Source: Shouchella shacheensis
GTDB taxonomy: Bacteria > Bacillota > Bacilli > Bacillales > Bacillaceae_D
Assembly: GCF_001484965.1 (NCBI RefSeq)
Contig: NZ_LLYY01000007.1
Span: 62,001-126,000, forward strand
Direction: 5' to 3'
Length of the DNA stretch: 64,000 nucleotides
The translations under genes and the position numbers were made by a program. Numbering within the stretch: position 1 is the first letter of the stretch; every line of letters begins with the position of its first letter. This document shows positions 1 to 7,555 of this stretch, one piece after another. The notes beneath the pieces are model-generated. The model had not been told where the DNA came from. It searched no databases and was given only the letters and a program-made list of their open reading frames with translations.

Positions 1-1031
1 GGATCCAATTTTTGTTTGGTGGTTTAATTGATAATGAAAGCATAGGTTTTATTTTCGCTTTTCAAGTTTTAACAGTCATCATTTTCTTTTCATCGTTGAT
101 ATCCATCTTATATTACCTTGGGATTATGCAATGGGTGATAAAAATAATGGGGGGTGGGCTTTCTAAACTGTTAGGGACGAGTAAGGCAGAATCGATGTCG
201 GCCGCTGCAAATATTTTTGTTGGCCAAACAGAAGCGCCATTTGTTATACGGCCGTATATTGCAAAAATGACACAGTCCGAACTTTTTGCAGTAATGACAG
301 GTGGTCTTGCTTCAGTTGCAGGGTCTGTTTTAATTGGGTATTCCCTGTTGGGTGTCCCACTCGAGTATCTTTTAGCAGCAAGTTTTATGGCGGCACCAGC
401 GGGGTTAATCATGGCAAAAATCATGGTTCCTGAAGATGAAATAGCTGCAACGGTTGAACCATTCGAAGTATCAGAAACCGTTGCATCTGATGAAAGGAAA
501 ATAGAAAAAGATGAAGAAGCGACCAATCTTATTGATGCAGCAGCACGAGGAGCATCTGATGGCTTAGGCCTTGCCCTTAACGTAGGTGCTATGTTACTTG
601 CTTTTATCGCTTTAATCGCCTTAATGAATGGAGTCTTAGGAGGGATTGGAGGGTGGTTTGGCTTTGGTTCCTTATCGCTTGAAATGATATTGGGTTGGGT
701 GTTTGCCCCAATTGCTTTTATAGTGGGAGTGCCATGGAGTGAAGCCCTTCAAGCTGGTAGTTACATCGGCCAAAAAATTGTTCTAAATGAATTTGTCGCA
801 TACGCTGCGTTTGCACCGGAGATGGAAGGTTTAACACCAAAAACAAACATAGTTGTTAGTTTTGCCCTTTGTGGTTTTGCTAATCTTGGATCACTTGCGA
901 TCCTCTTAGGTGGTTTAGGTAGTCTTGCTCCAAATCGACGCTCAGACATTGCTAAGCTTGGCATTCGTTCAGTCGTTGCAGGTGCACTGGCATCACTTTT
1001 AAGTGCTGCCATCGCTGGGATGTTGTTTTGA
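1..1031 (+). CDS. nupC: NupC-family nucleoside transporter (5' end outside window)
   Basis: Concentrative nucleoside transporter, importing nucleosides with H+ or Na+ across the cytoplasmic membrane. The reading frame is open from base 3 with no stop upstream of a TTG at base 12, so the true start lies before the window; about 340 C-terminal residues are present and the family is usually near 400. Family hallmarks are visible: the segment [14 protein letters not shown], then VAGSVLIGY, and late on [11 protein letters not shown] and a C-terminal glycine-rich helix. Several hydrophobic segments flank a charged loop rich in E and K around residues 140-175. The next gene is a surface 5'-nucleotidase, which fits a nucleotide-to-nucleoside salvage pair. 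The family assignment is firm; the preferred nucleoside cannot be read from sequence. Confidence 0.92.
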   Translation, partial: IQFLFGGLIDNESIGFIFAFQVLTVIIFFSSLISILYYLGIMQWVIKIMGGGLSKLLGTSKAESMSAAANIFVGQTEAPFVIRPYIAKMTQSELFAVMTGGLASVAGSVLIGYSLLGVPLEYLLAASFMAAPAGLIMAKIMVPEDEIAATVEPFEVSETVASDERKIEKDEEATNLIDAAARGASDGLGLALNVGAMLLAFIALIALMNGVLGGIGGWFGFGSLSLEMILGWVFAPIAFIVGVPWSEALQAGSYIGQKIVLNEFVAYAAFAPEMEGLTPKTNIVVSFALCGFANLGSLAILLGGLGSLAPNRRSDIAKLGIRSVVAGALASLLSAAIAGMLF

Positions 1032-1180
1032 ATCGGAGTTAGGAATGCATATTTCGGAAAAGTGGAAACGATATGAATAGTATGTAAATTACGGGCGAAA
1101 ATCAACTCCGTGAGGGACTTCTGGGAAATGGCTTCGGATATTTAAAGAATTTATATGCTCACGTTTTGGAGGGGACTTGG

Positions 1181-2902
1181 ATGAAAAATAACAAATGGAT
1201 GTTACCACTTAGTACAATTGGGCTTCTTTCTGTATTGACCTTTGGGTGCAGTGATGAGGAGTCTCTTAATACCGACGAAAATGAGAATGCCGACGAGAAT
1301 ATAGGGGATGAAACCGACGGGGGGAGTGACGACTCGTTTAGCGTGAACATCTATCATACCAATGATCATCACGGCCATACAAGTATGTATCCACAAATGA
1401 TCACGACATTGCATGAAGCAAAAGAGGAGCATGGAGACGGCCTCCTTCTTGATGCTGGTGATGTGTTCTCTGGCACCCTTTACTTTAATTCATTCCACGG
1501 CCAGGATTCCATTGAGTTTATGAACATGATGGAATACGATGCATTTGTACCGGGAAATCACGAATTTGACCTCGGTGATCCGGAGAATGGGCACCCGGAA
1601 CTGGTCGAATTCTTTAAAGCGGCTGAATTTCCAATTCTCGCGGCAAACATGGATTTTTCGAAAGATGAAGGATTGGACCAACTGACAGAAGAAGGCATTA
1701 GTCATGAAGCTGAAGGCGGCATGATCTATGATGGTATAGTCCTCGAGTATGAGGGCGAACAAATTGGAATCTTCGGGCTTAACACGGAAGACACGGTAAA
1801 TGTCTCCAGTACGAACGATGTGGAATTTAATGATTACGTTGAGAGTGCGCAGAACATGGTTAATCAATTCGAGGCAGAAGGCATCAACAAAATCATCGCC
1901 TTGACCCACCTTGGTTACGACACGGATCCGAGCGTGGGCAACGACCTTCTTCTCGCTGAAAAAGTGGAGGGCATTGATATAATTATTGGCGGTCACAGCC
2001 ATACCAAAATAGATCCGCCGACGGTCGTCACCGAGAACGAAGAAGGGGAGGAAATCGATCCAACCATTATAGGTCAAGCCGGAGAGTATGGGCAGTATAT
2101 AGGTAGGATCAACGTAACCTTTGACGCAAATGGCGTCATCACGGATCACAGCGGTGAACTTTTAGCCACGAAGGATCGCGACCTAGATCCTGAGGCCGAA
2201 AAAATGCTTGAACCTTATACTGAAGAGATTGAGGAAATACAAATTGAAGAAGTCGGTGCTAATGTTGTCAGTGAACTGCCAACTCCGCGACACGGAAACG
2301 GCGATGCGGAAAGCGTTCGTGCGAACGAAACAGCGCTCGGAAATTTAATTGCGGATGCTCAGCTTAAGGCAGCCCAAGCAGTGAATGAAGACACGATCAT
2401 GGCATTGCAAAACGGCGGTGGCATCCGTGCATCGATCGAGCAAGGGGAAGTCACTGTCGGGGAGTTAATTACCGTGCAGCCATTCGGCACCCGTCTCACG
2501 CTTCTCGAGGTATCAGGTGAAGAATTGATTGAATCCTTCGAAGTAAGTGTTTCCAACGCTCCGGAGGAAGAGGGCGGTTTTCTTCATGTCTCATCCGATA
2601 CCCGTCTCACATACGACAGCAGCCAAGAGCCCGGTGAACGTGTTAAATCTCTTGAAGTAGAAGAGAACGGAGAATACGTGACCATTCAAGAAAATGAAAT
2701 GTATACGGTAGCTATGAATCACTTTACAGCTACCGGCGGCGACAATCATGAAGTGTTTGCTGAAGCCTATGATGATGGACGCAACACGATTGTCGGCGAA
2801 ACCGACTGGGAAATGCTTCGCGACTACATGGTTGACCTCGAAGATGTTGACTACGAAGTCGAAGGTCGTATACAGGACTTAGCCTCTGGTGATGAAGGAT
2901 AA
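1181..2902 (+). CDS. 5'-nucleotidase/metallophosphatase lipoprotein (UshA/YfkN-like)
   Basis: Predicted surface-anchored hydrolase that removes phosphate from nucleotides or related esters. The 573-residue protein begins with a lipoprotein signal (lipobox TFGC, Cys about 23) and an acidic D/E/N-rich linker. Metallophosphatase motifs follow in order: NDHHGH (about 62-66), DAGDVFSG, GNHEFDLG, THLGYD and GGHSHTK, then the 5'-nucleotidase C-terminal domain with NGGGIRA. The ATG at 1181 is chosen because GGAGGGG lies just upstream; an in-frame TTG 15 bases earlier falls inside that ribosome binding site. The upstream nucleoside transporter suggests that it feeds nucleosides to uptake (inference). 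A strong terminator follows. Confidence 0.9.
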   Translation: MKNNKWMLPLSTIGLLSVLTFGCSDEESLNTDENENADENIGDETDGGSDDSFSVNIYHTNDHHGHTSMYPQMITTLHEAKEEHGDGLLLDAGDVFSGTLYFNSFHGQDSIEFMNMMEYDAFVPGNHEFDLGDPENGHPELVEFFKAAEFPILAANMDFSKDEGLDQLTEEGISHEAEGGMIYDGIVLEYEGEQIGIFGLNTEDTVNVSSTNDVEFNDYVESAQNMVNQFEAEGINKIIALTHLGYDTDPSVGNDLLLAEKVEGIDIIIGGHSHTKIDPPTVVTENEEGEEIDPTIIGQAGEYGQYIGRINVTFDANGVITDHSGELLATKDRDLDPEAEKMLEPYTEEIEEIQIEEVGANVVSELPTPRHGNGDAESVRANETALGNLIADAQLKAAQAVNEDTIMALQNGGGIRASIEQGEVTVGELITVQPFGTRLTLLEVSGEELIESFEVSVSNAPEEEGGFLHVSSDTRLTYDSSQEPGERVKSLEVEENGEYVTIQENEMYTVAMNHFTATGGDNHEVFAEAYDDGRNTIVGETDWEMLRDYMVDLEDVDYEVEGRIQDLASGDEG

Positions 2903-2913
2903 AACAATAACAA

Positions 2914-2947
2914 GCCCGTTGTCGCCAAGACGCCAACGGGTTTATTT
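2914..2947 (+). terminator. Terminator of the 5'-nucleotidase gene
   Basis: Inverted repeat CCCGTTG...CAACGGG followed by TTTATTTAT, 12 bases after the stop codon. Confidence 0.75.
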
Positions 2948-2964
2948 ATAGTTGAATTAACGAG

Positions 2965-3057
2965 AGCCCCTTGTCGCGTTCATGCGCCCTCAATCCCCTT
3001 CGCATTAGGGATTAAGGGAATTTTTTTATGTCTGAGCACACCAAAAAAAAGGAGGCG
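2965..3057. repeat. Dispersed intergenic element with a terminator hairpin, copy A
   Basis: About 90 bases that closely resemble a second copy near 19.9-20.0 kb. Shared blocks are a TTGTCRCGTTCAT stretch, CCCTCAATCC, a hairpin pairing CCCT-c-AATC with GATT-a-AGGG, a T-rich run, and an A-run followed by GGAG. The hairpin plus T tract (2987-3027) would act as a second terminator after the 5'-nucleotidase gene. I do not recognise a named repeat family. Confidence 0.6.
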
Positions 3058-3305
3058 AGTGGAGTTCAACACCACTTGGCCCATGCGTCTACAGGATGGG
3101 TGTCCCCCCTTAACAACGATGCAGTGAAAACGTCATAAGCTGCAAAACAAAAAAAGCCTTGCCAGCACCCCATCCCATCATCCCCCGTACCTTTGTGAGG
3201 GACTAAACCGACAGAGAGGGAAACGAGAGGATGCTAGACATGACTCAATTTCATTATACCAAGCATTTACGAGAAAAAAGAAAGGTTGTCGCTCAATGCC
3301 AGAGC

Positions 3306-3347
3306 CAAAAGCCAGGATTCATTCGTAGAAAGCGAAGAATCCTGGCT
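3306..3347 (-). terminator. Terminator of the mscS gene
   Basis: Perfect 11-base arms AGCCAGGATTC and GAATCCTGGCT, followed on the minus strand by a short T-rich stretch. It lies about 38 bases past the stop of the minus-strand channel gene. Confidence 0.7.
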
Positions 3348-3384
3348 GACCCGTGTAACGCATTGACGTTGTTTAGGGCACCCA

Positions 3385-4236
3385 CTACTGCTTCTGATGC
3401 AACGTCACTTGCTGATAAGGAACCTCAATTCCTTTTTGGGCAAAGCTGTCGAGGATCGCGCGTCTCATTTCCCGCTCCATGCCCCATTGGGTCACGGGGT
3501 TGCATAAGGCGATGATGCGGAACACGATTTCGGATGGCCCAAATTCCTGAACGCCCATCGTCTCCGGCTTTTGAATCATATCCTCTTCTCTGTGAAACAC
3601 TTCAAGACAGGCGTCTTCAATGACGGTTTGCGTCTCTTCCAGGTTATCGTTATACGACACCCTCGCATCAACGACAGCGTATGCAGTGTCTTTGGAGTAG
3701 TTTTTCACTTCTTCAATATGGCCGTTCGGGAGGATGTTGACCTCCCCAGTCCAGTCTTGAATTTTCGTTACGCGCAGGCCAAATTCGATAACGGTTCCTG
3801 TGTAGGTACCCGTCGTAATGAAATCTCCGACCGAAAATTGATCTTCGTACAGAATAAAAAAACCTGTGATGACATCACGAACCACGTTTTGAGCCCCGAA
3901 CCCTACCGCAAGCCCGAGCACACCAGCCCCCACAAGCACAGAGGCTAGCGAAAACCCTAGTTCATCAAGCATCAATAGAATCGCGACAAAATAAACGACA
4001 TTGGCGACGACACTATGAAGCAATGAAACGAGCGTCTGACTGCGCTGCTCCGTGATGTTGACATACTTTCCTTCTCGTCGCTGGAGCATCCGGGTAATGA
4101 TCCGTTTGAAAAAGCCAACGACCAAACGCGCAAGGATTAAGATAATGATGATTTTCACAACAGTGCTGATGATGTTCAGCCAAAAAGTTGTATCGGATAG
4201 CAACGCATACGTTGAATCCCATAATTCTGCTACCAT
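3385..4236 (-). CDS. Small-conductance mechanosensitive channel (MscS family)
   Basis: Membrane channel that opens on turgor stress and releases solutes. The protein has 283 residues, a normal length for the short MscS type. It shows two to three N-terminal membrane helices, then the glycine/alanine-rich pore helix (VLVGAGVLGLAVGFGAQN) and the beta-domain start (DVITGFFILYEDQFSVGD), with a conserved ILPNGHIEEVKNYS segment. The start follows a strong AGGAGG with an 8-base gap. It is transcribed alone, between terminators. The assignment is secure; ion preference is not visible. Confidence 0.92.
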   Translation of the reverse strand: MVAELWDSTYALLSDTTFWLNIISTVVKIIIILILARLVVGFFKRIITRMLQRREGKYVNITEQRSQTLVSLLHSVVANVVYFVAILLMLDELGFSLASVLVGAGVLGLAVGFGAQNVVRDVITGFFILYEDQFSVGDFITTGTYTGTVIEFGLRVTKIQDWTGEVNILPNGHIEEVKNYSKDTAYAVVDARVSYNDNLEETQTVIEDACLEVFHREEDMIQKPETMGVQEFGPSEIVFRIIALCNPVTQWGMEREMRRAILDSFAQKGIEVPYQQVTLHQKQ

Positions 4237-4439
4237 TGGTGACCTCCTAGAGATGCGGAATGAATCGATTCATATTCTAACAAACGAGGGAGGACAAGAC
4301 AACAGATTCACAGACGAGTCGTAGCGGTTGGTGTCGAATAGACGCGGTGCTATTAAAGCTTCATCAACGTTAAGTAATATGCGATTCAAGTAACAAGAGT
4401 GTTATAATAACAGTATCAATCGAAGGGACGGTGAAAACG

Positions 4440-4694
4440 ATGAAATGGTCGGAGGTCAGAGAAATATACCCCAATCAATTTGTTAAATTAAAAGCATTAT
4501 CGTCTCATATTGAAAGTGGTCAAGAGTTCATTGAAGATGTAGCGGTTATTAAGCCCGTGTCCGAAAAAAGAGCAACAGCTGAACTGTTAAAATCAAAAGG
4601 TGACGAGTTGGTGTTTCATACTGCTCATGAAAGCGTTGTGCTTGAAGTCCGCCAAGATGTAGGGTTAAGGAGACCCCGCTATCATGAAAATTAA
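4440..4694 (+). CDS. Small conserved protein paired with an aspartic protease
   Basis: Eighty-four residues beginning MKWSEVREIYPNQFV, with no signal peptide, membrane segment or cysteine. It is mixed alpha/beta, with the charged C-terminal end RRPRYHEN. It recalls small Firmicutes proteins that start with a similar W-x-x-I/V-x-x-x-YPN-x-W/F-V pattern and sit beside retropepsin-like genes (recall, not searched). Its last 11 bases overlap the protease gene, so the two are translationally coupled. The ATG at 4440 is preferred to a GTG nine bases earlier because GAAGGGA sits too close to the GTG. A TATAAT about 30 bases upstream may be the promoter -10. Function is unknown; a partner or substrate of the protease is conceivable. 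Confidence 0.7.
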   Translation: MKWSEVREIYPNQFVKLKALSSHIESGQEFIEDVAVIKPVSEKRATAELLKSKGDELVFHTAHESVVLEVRQDVGLRRPRYHEN

Positions 4695-5064
4695 GCATAG
4701 ATACGGACTGCTTTTGGTTGATATTACATTATCATTTAACGGGAAAAGTAAAGTGATAAGAAATATGGTGGTAGATACAGGGGCAGCCAAAACACTTATA
4801 TCCCAAAAAGTTGTGGAGGACATTGGCATACATGTTGATTTGCACGACCGAATTGTTACCTATTTTGGGATTGGTGGGAAAGAGCATGCATTTAGAAAAC
4901 AAATAGACCAAGTTCAAATTAGTGATTTCACAGTTGAAAAGGTAGAAGTCGATTTCAATGACTTTGGGTATGAGGACATTAACGGATTACTTGGATTAGA
5001 TTTGTTAATGCAAGCAGGGTTTTCAATAGATTTAAAGCATCTTGAAATGGAAAGGGACAATTAA
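4684..5064 (+). CDS. Retropepsin-like aspartic protease, single domain
   Basis: Cytoplasmic single-domain aspartyl protease of the retropepsin clan (clan AA). The 126 residues carry the catalytic motif DTGAAKTLIS (Asp about 31) and the partner motif GLLGLDLL (about 101-108), which matches the Ile/Leu-Leu-Gly signature after the flap. One catalytic Asp per chain means it should work as a homodimer. No signal peptide or membrane anchor is visible, unlike many bacterial relatives. It overlaps the preceding small gene by 11 bases. The substrate is unknown. Family confidence is high. Confidence 0.85.
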   Translation: MKIKHRYGLLLVDITLSFNGKSKVIRNMVVDTGAAKTLISQKVVEDIGIHVDLHDRIVTYFGIGGKEHAFRKQIDQVQISDFTVEKVEVDFNDFGYEDINGLLGLDLLMQAGFSIDLKHLEMERDN

Positions 5065-5115
5065 AGGGACCTAGATATTTAAAATGGGTCTCAACACACG
5101 CCTACTCGTACTGAT

Positions 5116-5160
5116 AAAGAACCACGGGGCCAGAGAATAGATCTGGCCCCCGTGATTCTT
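5116..5160. terminator. Bidirectional terminator hairpin
   Basis: Arms CACGGGGCCAGA and TCTGGCCCCCGTG (one bulge) around a 7-base loop, with AAGAA/TTCTT flanks on both sides. It can end the protease operon on the plus strand, and it originally ended the minus-strand membrane-protein remnant beyond it. Confidence 0.7.
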
Positions 5161-5337
5161 TAGGTTACTCCTGATCAGGGGACAACGTTTGGCAAAGTCC
5201 CGGCCGCCGATGCCGAAAGAAACCGCAAAGGCAACAGAGAGACCGCCCATCAAGAGGAACACTCCTCTTGTCGTCGGGATTAGAGCCGACCTTGTTACTT
5301 CGTGCAGATCACTCATACTGTCGAACAAATTGATCAC
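5161..5337 (-). pseudogene. Remnant of a TM-helix repeat (MscS-associated) membrane protein
   Basis: The minus-strand reading contains RGVFLLMGGLSVAFAVSFGIGGRDFAKR. This resembles the last transmembrane helix and the GLGGRDxAxx end of 'conserved TM helix' proteins related to mechanosensitive channels. Only this end is left. No upstream part of such a gene exists, and the frame runs on into a terminator hairpin, so I read it as a decayed fragment. Identification is from recall of the family signature. Confidence 0.5.
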
Positions 5338-5424
5338 TCTATCAAGTTTAACTTTTAAAGCGATGGGGAAGAGGCGGTAGTAAGAGACTTGAATTTACTA
5401 CTTCTTGAGAGGATGAGGCATTTA

Positions 5425-5838
5425 ATGGGCACAATGAACTTGGATGTGGCAAAGAGAATCATTGCAGGTGCAGAGGAAGAAGCCAAAAACGTCGGGGTTC
5501 AGATGGTCATTTCCGTTGTGGATGAGGGGGGCAATCTCATCGCCACACACCGAATGGATGACGCGTGGCTCGCAAGTATTGACATTGCGCAAAATAAGGC
5601 GTGGACATCGGTGGCGTTAAAGATGCCGACCTCCAACCTTGAAGAAGCGACGGTTCCGAAGGCTGAATTGTTTGGCTTGAACACGACGAATCAAGGGCGT
5701 CTCGTCGTATTTGGCGGAGGGATTCCACTTGAAAACGATGGAAAAGTGATCGGAGCGATCGGCGTCAGCGGGAGCAGTGTTCCGAATGACGTGCGCGTTG
5801 CAGAGGCCGGCGTGAAGGTTTTTAAAGAAGGTGAATAA
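5425..5838 (+). CDS. GlcG/HbpS family protein (DUF336)
   Basis: Small alpha/beta protein of the GlcG/HbpS family (haem- or small-ligand-associated; in some pathways an accessory to oxidoreductases). About 137 residues with the family marks VVDEGGNLIATHRMDDAW, the lysine-containing AQNKAWTSVA, GGGIPLENDGKVIGAIGVSGSS and the C-terminal DVRVAEAG. The ATG at 5425 is preferred because AGGATGAGG precedes it by about 7 bases; the TTG at 5389 and ATG at 5413 lack a spaced ribosome site. It lies 27 bases before the dehydrogenase gene in the same direction. The biochemical role is uncertain. Confidence 0.85.
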   Translation: MGTMNLDVAKRIIAGAEEEAKNVGVQMVISVVDEGGNLIATHRMDDAWLASIDIAQNKAWTSVALKMPTSNLEEATVPKAELFGLNTTNQGRLVVFGGGIPLENDGKVIGAIGVSGSSVPNDVRVAEAGVKVFKEGE

Positions 5839-5865
5839 CGGAATTCCAATCACAGGAGGGATAGC

Positions 5866-7080
5866 ATGGCAGGAAATCGAGGCGTTGTGTACACGGGTGA
5901 CGGGAGTGTAGAAGTACGTGATATTGACTATCCGGATCTTGTTCTGAGGGATGGTCCGGGCGTGAATCCGTTAAATGTCGGGCGCAAGTGTGAACATGGG
6001 GTTATTCTTAAGGTTGTGACCACGAATATTTGTGGAAGCGATCAACATATGGTTCGAGGGCGTACCACGGCACCAGAGGGGCTTGTTCTTGGCCATGAGA
6101 TTACAGGCGAAGTGGTTGAAGTGGGCCGCGATGTCGAATTTGTTAAAAAAGGGGATCTGGCTTCGGTTCCGTTTAACATCGCGTGCGGTCGTTGTGTGAT
6201 GTGCCAGGAGCAGAAAACACATATCTGTTTAAACGTAAATCCAGACCGGCCCGGATCGGCTTATGGGTATGTCGATATGGGAGGTTGGGTAGGCGGCCAG
6301 TCTGAGTATGTGATGGTTCCCTATGCAGACTTCCAGTTGCTTGTGTTCCCGGACAAAGAAAAAGCGATGGAGAAAATTTTAGATCTAACGATGCTGTCAG
6401 ACATTTTTCCTACCGGCTACCACGGCGCCTATACCGCAGGCGTTCGAACCGGATCAACCGTCTATGTCGCAGGCGCAGGTCCTGTGGGGCTAGCAGCTGC
6501 TCATTCCGCGCAACTCTTGGGCGCTTCTACGGTCATTGTTGGGGACTTAAATGAGGAACGATTGCAACAAGCGAGGAGCTTTGGCTGTGAAACGGTGAAC
6601 CTCTCGAAACATGATCAATTGGGCGAGCAAGTTGAGCAAATTCTTGGTGTCCCAGAGGTCGATTGTTCGATTGATGCCGTCGGTTTTGAGGCTTCTGGCC
6701 ACGGGGCAGACGGTGGGGAACAACCCGCTGCGGTGTTAAATGCGATTATGGATGTGACGCAAGCAGGCGGAGGCTTAGGCATTCCAGGTCTCTATGTGAC
6801 CGAGGACCCTGGCGCTACAGATAAGGATGCGCAAACGGGGCAACTCAAAGTAAGGTTTGGACAAGGCTGGGCGAAGGCGCACACGTTCGTGACTGGACAA
6901 ACGCCTGCAATGCAGTACAATCGCGATCTGATGAAAGCGATTCTATCGGACAACGCGCAGATTGCCAAAGCTGTCAATGCAACTGTCATTCATCTAGAGG
7001 ATGCGCCTAAAGGATATCGGGACTTTGACGATGGAGCGGCGAGAAAGTTTGTGATCGATCCTCATGGGCTTATAAGCTGA
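5866..7080 (+). CDS. fdhA: Glutathione-independent formaldehyde dehydrogenase-type zinc alcohol dehydrogenase
   Basis: Cytoplasmic NAD-dependent medium-chain dehydrogenase that oxidises formaldehyde or similar aldehydes without glutathione. The 404 residues match the long FdhA subgroup, with the N-terminus GNRGVVYTGDGSVEVRDI. The catalytic zinc site has Cys56 (NICGSD) and His77-Glu78 (GHE). The structural zinc site has Cys107, 110, 113 and 121. The Rossmann loop is VAGAGPVGLAAA, and the late motif VRFGQGWAKAHTF is typical of FdhA. A GGAGGG lies 7 bases before the ATG. It is probably co-transcribed with the GlcG/HbpS-like gene and ends in a terminator. Formaldehyde as the substrate is family knowledge. 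Confidence 0.87.
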   Translation: MAGNRGVVYTGDGSVEVRDIDYPDLVLRDGPGVNPLNVGRKCEHGVILKVVTTNICGSDQHMVRGRTTAPEGLVLGHEITGEVVEVGRDVEFVKKGDLASVPFNIACGRCVMCQEQKTHICLNVNPDRPGSAYGYVDMGGWVGGQSEYVMVPYADFQLLVFPDKEKAMEKILDLTMLSDIFPTGYHGAYTAGVRTGSTVYVAGAGPVGLAAAHSAQLLGASTVIVGDLNEERLQQARSFGCETVNLSKHDQLGEQVEQILGVPEVDCSIDAVGFEASGHGADGGEQPAAVLNAIMDVTQAGGGLGIPGLYVTEDPGATDKDAQTGQLKVRFGQGWAKAHTFVTGQTPAMQYNRDLMKAILSDNAQIAKAVNATVIHLEDAPKGYRDFDDGAARKFVIDPHGLIS

Positions 7081-7104
7081 GGTTAAAAGTTGATAGAACG
7101 GTGA

Positions 7105-7133
7105 AAAACCCTCTGGAGGCAGAGGGTTTTTTT
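7105..7133 (+). terminator. Terminator after fdhA
   Basis: AAAACCCTCT and AGAGGGTTTT around a GGAGGC loop, running into seven T residues. Confidence 0.85.
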
Positions 7134-7555
7134 AAGTGCTGTCCGTTTTTTGTGATGAAAAGCGGTAAGGAATGGACGATTCACTGTCGTAAGGCTACCC
7201 TAGCATAAGAATCATTCGTAAAATCCTAACATTGTCTTTACATGTTTCTGCTTATCTTTCCTTAAAACCACTGGCTTTGCCCCTTTCTCCTATGACAAAT
7301 GCTTCCTCCTGAAACGGGTGACCTTTACATTTTTTTCACAAAACAAAAAACGTAGGTTTAATCTACCTTAATTAGAGCCAGATACACTAGGCGTACATCG
7401 AAAAATCTGCCGGTTAGACCATTGCCACATACTGGCATGAACATCTTCGAATGAAGGCAAGCAAAAAGGAGCGAGCTTAGAGGGTACATCCCGTTAACAC
7501 CAAATGAGCAAAAACTTAGGTTCAAAAAATAAGAACTCCAAGGAGGCATTGAATC
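7134..7555. other. Spacer before the Fbp-type ABC operon
   Basis: About 420 bases with no coding sequence I can support. It must hold the ABC operon promoter; a TTTACA near 7312 in an AT-rich stretch is a possible -35, but no convincing -10 could be placed. A short hairpin (GTAG...CTAC) lies near 7352-7366. I saw no Fur-box sequence and no recognisable riboswitch core. Confidence 0.4.

Noticed and set aside
1-6. Window begins exactly with GGATCC
   Set aside because: Probably a coincidence of window placement; no vector-like sequence follows.
1490-2149. 219-residue antisense frame under the 5'-nucleotidase, and similar long antisense frames under other genes
   Set aside because: They lie wholly within well-supported genes and have no motifs or ribosome sites; typical shadows of codon bias.
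3231-3515. 94-residue plus-strand frame before mscS
   Set aside because: It crosses the mscS terminator hairpin and overlaps the mscS coding end antisense; no family resemblance.
7134-7555. Riboswitch or Fur site in the leader of the Fbp-type operon
   Set aside because: No conserved TPP, SAM, purine or similar core and no Fur-like palindrome could be read.
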